DNA of 6,979 nt. Source: an uncultured Eubacteriales bacterium (GTDB taxonomy: Bacteria; Bacillota; Clostridia; Oscillospirales; CAG-272). Both the position numbers and the translations under genes were made by a program. This document shows positions 1 through 4,200 of this stretch, in pieces. The notes beneath the pieces were generated by a model that did no database searches, was not told where the DNA came from, and worked only from the letters and a program-made list of their open reading frames with translations. Location: NCBI GenBank assembly GCA_934393265.1, contig CAKRQL010000010.1:1-6979 (forward strand), written 5' to 3'. The stretch's first letter is position 1, and each line of letters starts with the position of its first letter.

Positions 1-959
1 ACACCGTCAGCATATATGCACTTACTTCCTTCAATGATGAAAATCCCGAGGCGTCGACAGTCGGCGAAAAGCTCGGCTCGGTTATAGTAACGGGCAGGGG
101 CGTGTACGGATTTGACGTCTCCGATTACGTGAAGAGCGTAACCGGCAGACCGGCGTTCCGCCTGATAGCAGACTCTGCCGCCGGTGAGATAGTCCTTAAC
201 CATTACGATATGGAGAACGGGCAGCAGCCCTCCGGCTTCTGGTTTGCGCAGGTGAACAAGGCTTCCGTATCCGACGAGATAAAATCCGAGGACGGCAGCG
301 CGAATAAATCCCTGAAGTGGGAATACCGCGTCAGCTCCTCGAACTATATTGACCTTAACGGCGACCTTTGCGGAAACTATATAATGAACCCTGCATACGT
401 CGCCTCCGTAGGCTTCGGCTTCGGCAAGGACGGCTTTTCAGAGAAGGACATAGGGCGCAGCTTCGTAGTCACCTTCAAGGTCTATGACGAGACCTCGCGT
501 AACCTCTCCGTCCGTATGGGGCTCTCTCATAATAAAAAGGACAGATTTACTGACCATGACGGGAATTGCATGAAATCCTATGTAACAAGGGCAGGGGAGT
601 GGATAACCGTAGCCGTGCCCGTCTCTATCCCGGTAAACGGTGCGGAAAATATCCTTCAATTTGACAGGCATGTTCTGAATATCATGGCGGATAACATGAG
701 TATTGCCACGCTTGATAAATATACCACCGTCAACAGGAGCGGTATGACCCTCCCGGGTGCTTCCCGCCCGTCGCATTACGCGGGCTCCGCCGGGCTGAAC
801 GAAAACTACGACGGTACCGACTGCAAAAACGTAGGAGAGGCAGAGGCGGCAGGAAAGGTCACCGTAAACGAGAACCACACCTACGGTCTCTACTTCGATG
901 ATTTCACATTCACCGAGATAAAGACCGACGTCACCCTTGCCGGTGCACCCACCCTCGCA
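1..959 (+). repeat. Copy 1 of long diverged direct repeat shared by the two genes
   Basis: This stretch aligns in the same orientation and frame with 3492-4441; the offset is 3491 bases at the start and 3482 at the end, so indels total about 9 bases. Similarity is uneven. Over 3-158 I count about 15 differences in 156 bases (about 90% identity), including an uninterrupted 35-base match at 93-127. Protein identity falls to roughly half in the middle and rises again in the last 75 residues. This indicates tandem gene duplication, possibly followed by local gene conversion. The repeat probably extends upstream of the window. Confidence 0.88.
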
Positions 960-974
960 CTTATCGAAAAATAA
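1..974 (+). CDS. C-terminal part of a secreted modular protein (DNRLRE-like end plus jelly-roll-like module), 5' end outside window
   Basis: The reading frame is open from base 3 to the TAA at 972-974, giving 323 visible residues. The GTG at 102 is an internal Val, not a start, because the frame upstream is open and matches the paralog at 3494-3590. Visible residues 1-60 are the end of a DNRLRE/CBM96-like beta module, with the typical strand motif FDVSDYV at residues 37-43. Residues 65-323 look like a jelly-roll-type module ending in the strand YFDDFTFTEI, a common closing pattern of carbohydrate-binding folds. No catalytic motif, transmembrane helix, LPXTG or dockerin is visible, so this part is probably a binding or spacer region of an exported protein. 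The tail is about 60-65% identical by eye to residues 776-1092 of the downstream protein. It ends with LAGAPTLALIEK and stops where the downstream protein continues with further modules. The N-terminus is unseen; by analogy it could carry the same hydrolase domain. A strong stem-loop follows the stop. Confidence 0.88.
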   Translation, partial: TVSIYALTSFNDENPEASTVGEKLGSVIVTGRGVYGFDVSDYVKSVTGRPAFRLIADSAAGEIVLNHYDMENGQQPSGFWFAQVNKASVSDEIKSEDGSANKSLKWEYRVSSSNYIDLNGDLCGNYIMNPAYVASVGFGFGKDGFSEKDIGRSFVVTFKVYDETSRNLSVRMGLSHNKKDRFTDHDGNCMKSYVTRAGEWITVAVPVSIPVNGAENILQFDRHVLNIMADNMSIATLDKYTTVNRSGMTLPGASRPSHYAGSAGLNENYDGTDCKNVGEAEAAGKVTVNENHTYGLYFDDFTFTEIKTDVTLAGAPTLALIEK

Positions 975-1016
975 AAAATCACCATCTATAATTAAATTCC
1001 AATAGGAAAAATAGCC

Positions 1017-1056
1017 AAAATTCGCACCGCAATTTCTACATTGCGATGCGAATTTT
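1017..1056 (+). terminator. Strong stem-loop after the first gene, likely intrinsic terminator
   Basis: The left arm at 1017-1033 (AAAATTCGCACCGCAAT) pairs with the right arm at 1040-1056 (ATTGCGATGCGAATTTT) over 17 positions with a single C-A mismatch, closing a six-base loop TTCTAC. The stem starts 42 bases after the TAA of the first gene. The right arm ends in TTTT and is followed by the mixed tract GTTATAATTTT. A-rich sequence precedes the left arm, so the structure could also work on the opposite strand. The T tract is interrupted, so termination may be incomplete. A regulator-binding palindrome is the alternative reading, since the predicted -35 region of the next gene lies in the loop. 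Confidence 0.75.
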
Positions 1057-1064
1057 GTTATAAT
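1035..1064 (+). promoter_or_regulatory. Probable sigma-A-type promoter of the downstream gene, extended -10
   Basis: A perfect TATAAT lies at 1059-1064, preceded by TGT at 1056-1058, which makes an extended -10 (TGnTATAAT). A weak -35 candidate, TCTACA (four of six consensus positions), sits at 1035-1040 with 18-base spacing. Transcription would start near 1071, leaving a leader of about 100 bases before the ATG at 1169. The -35 lies in the loop and the -10 immediately follows the right arm of the upstream gene's stem-loop, so termination and initiation signals share the same DNA. The call rests on motif match only. Confidence 0.55.
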
Positions 1065-1154
1065 TTTCGACCGACCCTTATAGAAAACGAAAAAAGCATG
1101 TAGTATCATAAAATCAGCAAGAGAAACTTGTTTTGAAATTTTTTTGTAAAGACG

Positions 1155-1160
1155 AAAGGA
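1155..1160 (+). promoter_or_regulatory. Ribosome binding site that decides the start at 1169
   Basis: AAAGGA at 1155-1160 is complementary to the 16S anti-Shine-Dalgarno sequence. Two in-frame ATGs follow. The first, at 1160, overlaps this site and cannot be served by it. The second, at 1169, is eight bases downstream, which is optimal spacing. The start at 1169 also gives a clean signal peptide beginning MKRQKKFLR. Confidence 0.8.
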
Positions 1161-1168
1161 TGGGTCAG

Positions 1169-1273
1169 ATGAAAAGACAGAAAAAATTCCTGCGTGTCAT
1201 CTCGGGTGTACTTTCCGCGGCGATCATGCTGTGTGCGCTCCCGCTCGGAATGGTTATAACCGGACACGCCGCG
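1169..1273 (+). other. Signal peptide of the downstream protein
   Basis: Residues 1-9 are basic (MKRQKKFLR), residues 10-30 form a hydrophobic core (VISGVLSAAIMLCALPLGMVI), and the region ends in TGHAA followed by TPD. Cleavage is likely after Ala34 or Ala35. Cys22 lies inside the core and is preceded by Ile-Met-Leu, which does not fit a lipobox, so a Sec/signal peptidase I substrate is more likely than a lipoprotein. Confidence 0.85.
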
Positions 1274-4200
1274 ACGCCGGACGCGCCGACGGAGCTCTCA
1301 GAGCTCTCGGGTTACCTCCATGCGAGCGTCACCGTGACGGACAACAACGTCGGTCTCACGGCGAATGTCCATACATACTACGACGCGGGTAAGACCTACA
1401 CGGTCTCAAATTTCGGCAAGCCCGGAACGCCGACTATTCTGTATGTAATGAACACGAATACAGAAAGGCTCGGAAAGAAAACCGACGCCGAGATAGTGAA
1501 ATCTCTTCTCGAGCGCGACTTCTTTGTCATAGTCGTCGACTATATGAATAACCCCGAGGCGGTGAGCCCCGCCCTTGACTGGAGCCTGCAGGATCTGCGT
1601 GCTCAGGTTATCGGCGGCTCCTCCTACACCGGAAAGGGATATACCTCCGGCACATTTACGGACGGTAAGCTCCGCGGCGCAAACCAGACCACCGCGATAA
1701 GCTACATTCTTCCCTCGGGCTACGATATAGCTTACGAAATCCCGTATTTCTCCTACGATCAGTACGGCTCCGCCGGAATATTCGAGCGTATTGTTGAAAT
1801 ATGGAACAACGATTTCAAGTCGGTTCACAGAAGAAAGATAGTCAAATGGGTAGACGATAACGGCGTTCCGCGCCTCGACCGCACCGAGGCTCTGACGATA
1901 AAGTCGCCTAACGATACCGTAAATACCGACTACGCCACGTGGTTCAAGAACGCGGACGGTACCGGAGCAATTTCACAGTCCGCGCTCGCAAAGCTCTCCG
2001 CCGATAAACAGAAGGAGTACCCATACACCTATATCGGAAACACGAAGGTTCAGGATATAACCGACTGCAAAAAGCCGGACGGCTCGTTTATCGACCTCAA
2101 CCTTTACATGGACTTTATTTACCCGACGGACGACACGATATCCGTTCCGGTAATGGTCTGCGCCTCCTCGACATATACCCGTGCCGGGAGCTGGACCTCT
2201 GCGACCCGCCCGCTCCTTACAGGCTTCCTTTTCTCGGGCTATGCCGGCGTGCTGTCGGATTTTGCCCTTGTCCCCATGTGCCGCGACGACCATTACGGCT
2301 ATTTCTGCGGAAACAGCCAGGTAAACTCGGTCTCCGGCGATAACTACACCTATTCGCTCTTCCTGCACTGCGGCGTCGAATCCGATACCGCAATGGTGCG
2401 CACGATCCGTAAGGTCGGTACCGACGGACTGAACGGACTGAAATTAAACCTCAACGTCAATAAAATCGGCGCATACGGAAACTCAAAGGCAGGTATGATA
2501 ACCCGCCTCGGTATGCCGCACCCGGAGCTTGACTCCAACCAGACCATCCTTGAGGGACACGCAGACGAGACGAGGTTTGAGGCTCTGAACGACCCGACCT
2601 ACGGTTATAAAGACCCTTACGTGACCTCCGACGGGAAAACGACCACCCCTCTTATCCGCCTCCCGGAGGAGCAGCCCTGTCTGACCTACGATAACGGCGA
2701 CCCCATTCCGTCAAATATAAATCTCGTTTACGCAAACTGCGGTGCGCTCGCACATACCATAGTCGAGGGCGGTGCCCCGATGTTCGGCGCCGGAACCCAG
2801 AAGCTGACCGCGGCGTATGACGACTGCTCCTATTGGGCATTCTACCGTGACATCTTCTCCTATGCAAAGAGCGCGGACATCCCGTTCTTCGGCGTCGTCG
2901 CCCCCTCCGCGGGACACGACTTTGCGCACGGCACGGATAAGGACTACGGCATAGATACCTATTGGGCGTTCCACCGCTACGCCGACTATTGGCTCGGCTC
3001 CGGTAACGCCGAGTGCGTTGTAATAGACGTCGATACCACCTCCTATATAGGTATCGCATCCGATGTTCCGATTGATAATATCTATGAAATCAACGAAAAT
3101 TCTTCAATAAAGCTCCAGTTCACAGGATCGGTGAGCCGCGACGAAATACAGCGCGTTACGGTAACCGACACCACGACCGGAAAGGTCCTGACGGGCGAGT
3201 GGACCTCTGTATTTGCGGGCTGCCAGTGGAAATTTGTCCCCTACGATATAGAGGACGGCAGATACTACCGCGTAAATGTCCCCGCCGACCTTACGACAGA
3301 GAACGGGCATACCCTGAAGGAGGGGAAGAGCCTCCTCTTCCGTACAACCGGCGGACTTACCGAGTCTGCGGAGATCTCCTCCGGCGGAAGCATAACGAGT
3401 GAAAACGGCGCATACGTCGCATTCCCGGAGGCGGATTATTCCGCCGCCGACGACCTTGTCCTCCGCTTCGCCGTCTCGAACGACGCGGTGAACACCGTCG
3501 GTATATATGCACTTACTTCCTTCAACGAGGAAAATCCCGAGGCGTCCACAGTCGGTAAAAAGCTCGGCTCCGTGATAGTTCTCGGCAGGGGCGTGTACGG
3601 ATTTGACGTCTCCGATTATGTGAAGAGCGTAACCGGCAGACCCGCGTTCAGACTTATCGCAGAGTCCGCGTCGGAGGATATTCTCTTAAACGAATACAAC
3701 ATGAATAACGGTACGCCCTCCGGCGTCTGGTTCTCTTACTTCAATAAAGTATCGACCTCGACCGATATTCCCTCCGAGGACGGCAGCGAGAATAAATCCC
3801 TGAAGTGGGAATACCGTGTCCGCTCCTCGAACTATATAGATCTGAACGGCGACTTAAACGGAAATAACTGCTCCGACCCGACTTATATAGGCTCCGTAAA
3901 CTACGGCTTCGGCTTAAAGCCGTTCAAGGAGACAGACGCGGGGCGCAGCTTCATATTCACCTTCAAGGTCTATGACGAGACCTCCCGCGTCCTCTCGGTT
4001 AACGTCGGGCGCGCGGTCAACAAAGAGGACAAACACGCGAATATAGACGGCGAAGGTATGGCGTCCTTTATTACAAAGGCGGGCGAATGGACCACAATAA
4101 CAATGAAGGTCACCCTGCCGCCCGTAAACATGCATAACCTTTTGAACCTCGACAGATACGCGATAAATATCCAGTGCGAGAACAGGTCTGTCGCCACCCT

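Larger units (their letters stand above)
975..1168. other. AT-rich intergenic region between the two paralogs
   Basis: This gap of 194 bases is markedly more AT-rich than the flanking genes. It contains the stem-loop, the overlapping promoter candidate and the ribosome binding site described separately. The remaining stretch, about 1070-1150, is A/T-rich leader with a run of seven T at 1141-1147 region (AAATTTTTTTG). I see no recognisable riboswitch core, small ORF or RNA gene in it. Confidence 0.8.

Noticed and set aside
102..974. Start of the first gene at GTG 102
   Set aside because: The frame is open from base 3, the upstream codons match the paralog at 3494-3590 closely, and there is no ribosome binding site before 102. 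The codon is an internal Val.
438..1109. Minus-strand open frame of 223 codons running through the intergenic stem-loop
   Set aside because: It overlaps a plus-strand gene with paralog support and would be read through the terminator stem. No domain is seen.
1116..1147. Small hairpin (CAAG/CTTG) followed by T runs in the leader, as an attenuator
   Set aside because: The stem is only four to six weak pairs and the T run is separated from it by TTTTGAAA. It is probably just AT-rich leader.
1160..1162. ATG 1160 as start of the second gene
   Set aside because: It overlaps the AAAGGA ribosome binding site. ATG 1169 in the same frame has eight-base spacing and a better signal peptide n-region.
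1223..1240. Lipoprotein lipobox at Cys22
   Set aside because: The residues before Cys are Ile-Met-Leu, which do not fit a lipobox, and the hydrophobic core continues past it.
2652..3059. Minus-strand open frame of 135 codons, extremely Arg-rich
   Set aside because: An Arg-rich low-complexity product antisense to the hydrolase catalytic region is a codon-bias artefact, not a nucleic-acid-binding protein.
3199..3402. Plus-strand open frame of 67 codons in another phase
   Set aside because: It is inside the Ig-module coding region in a different frame and has no ribosome binding site or motif.
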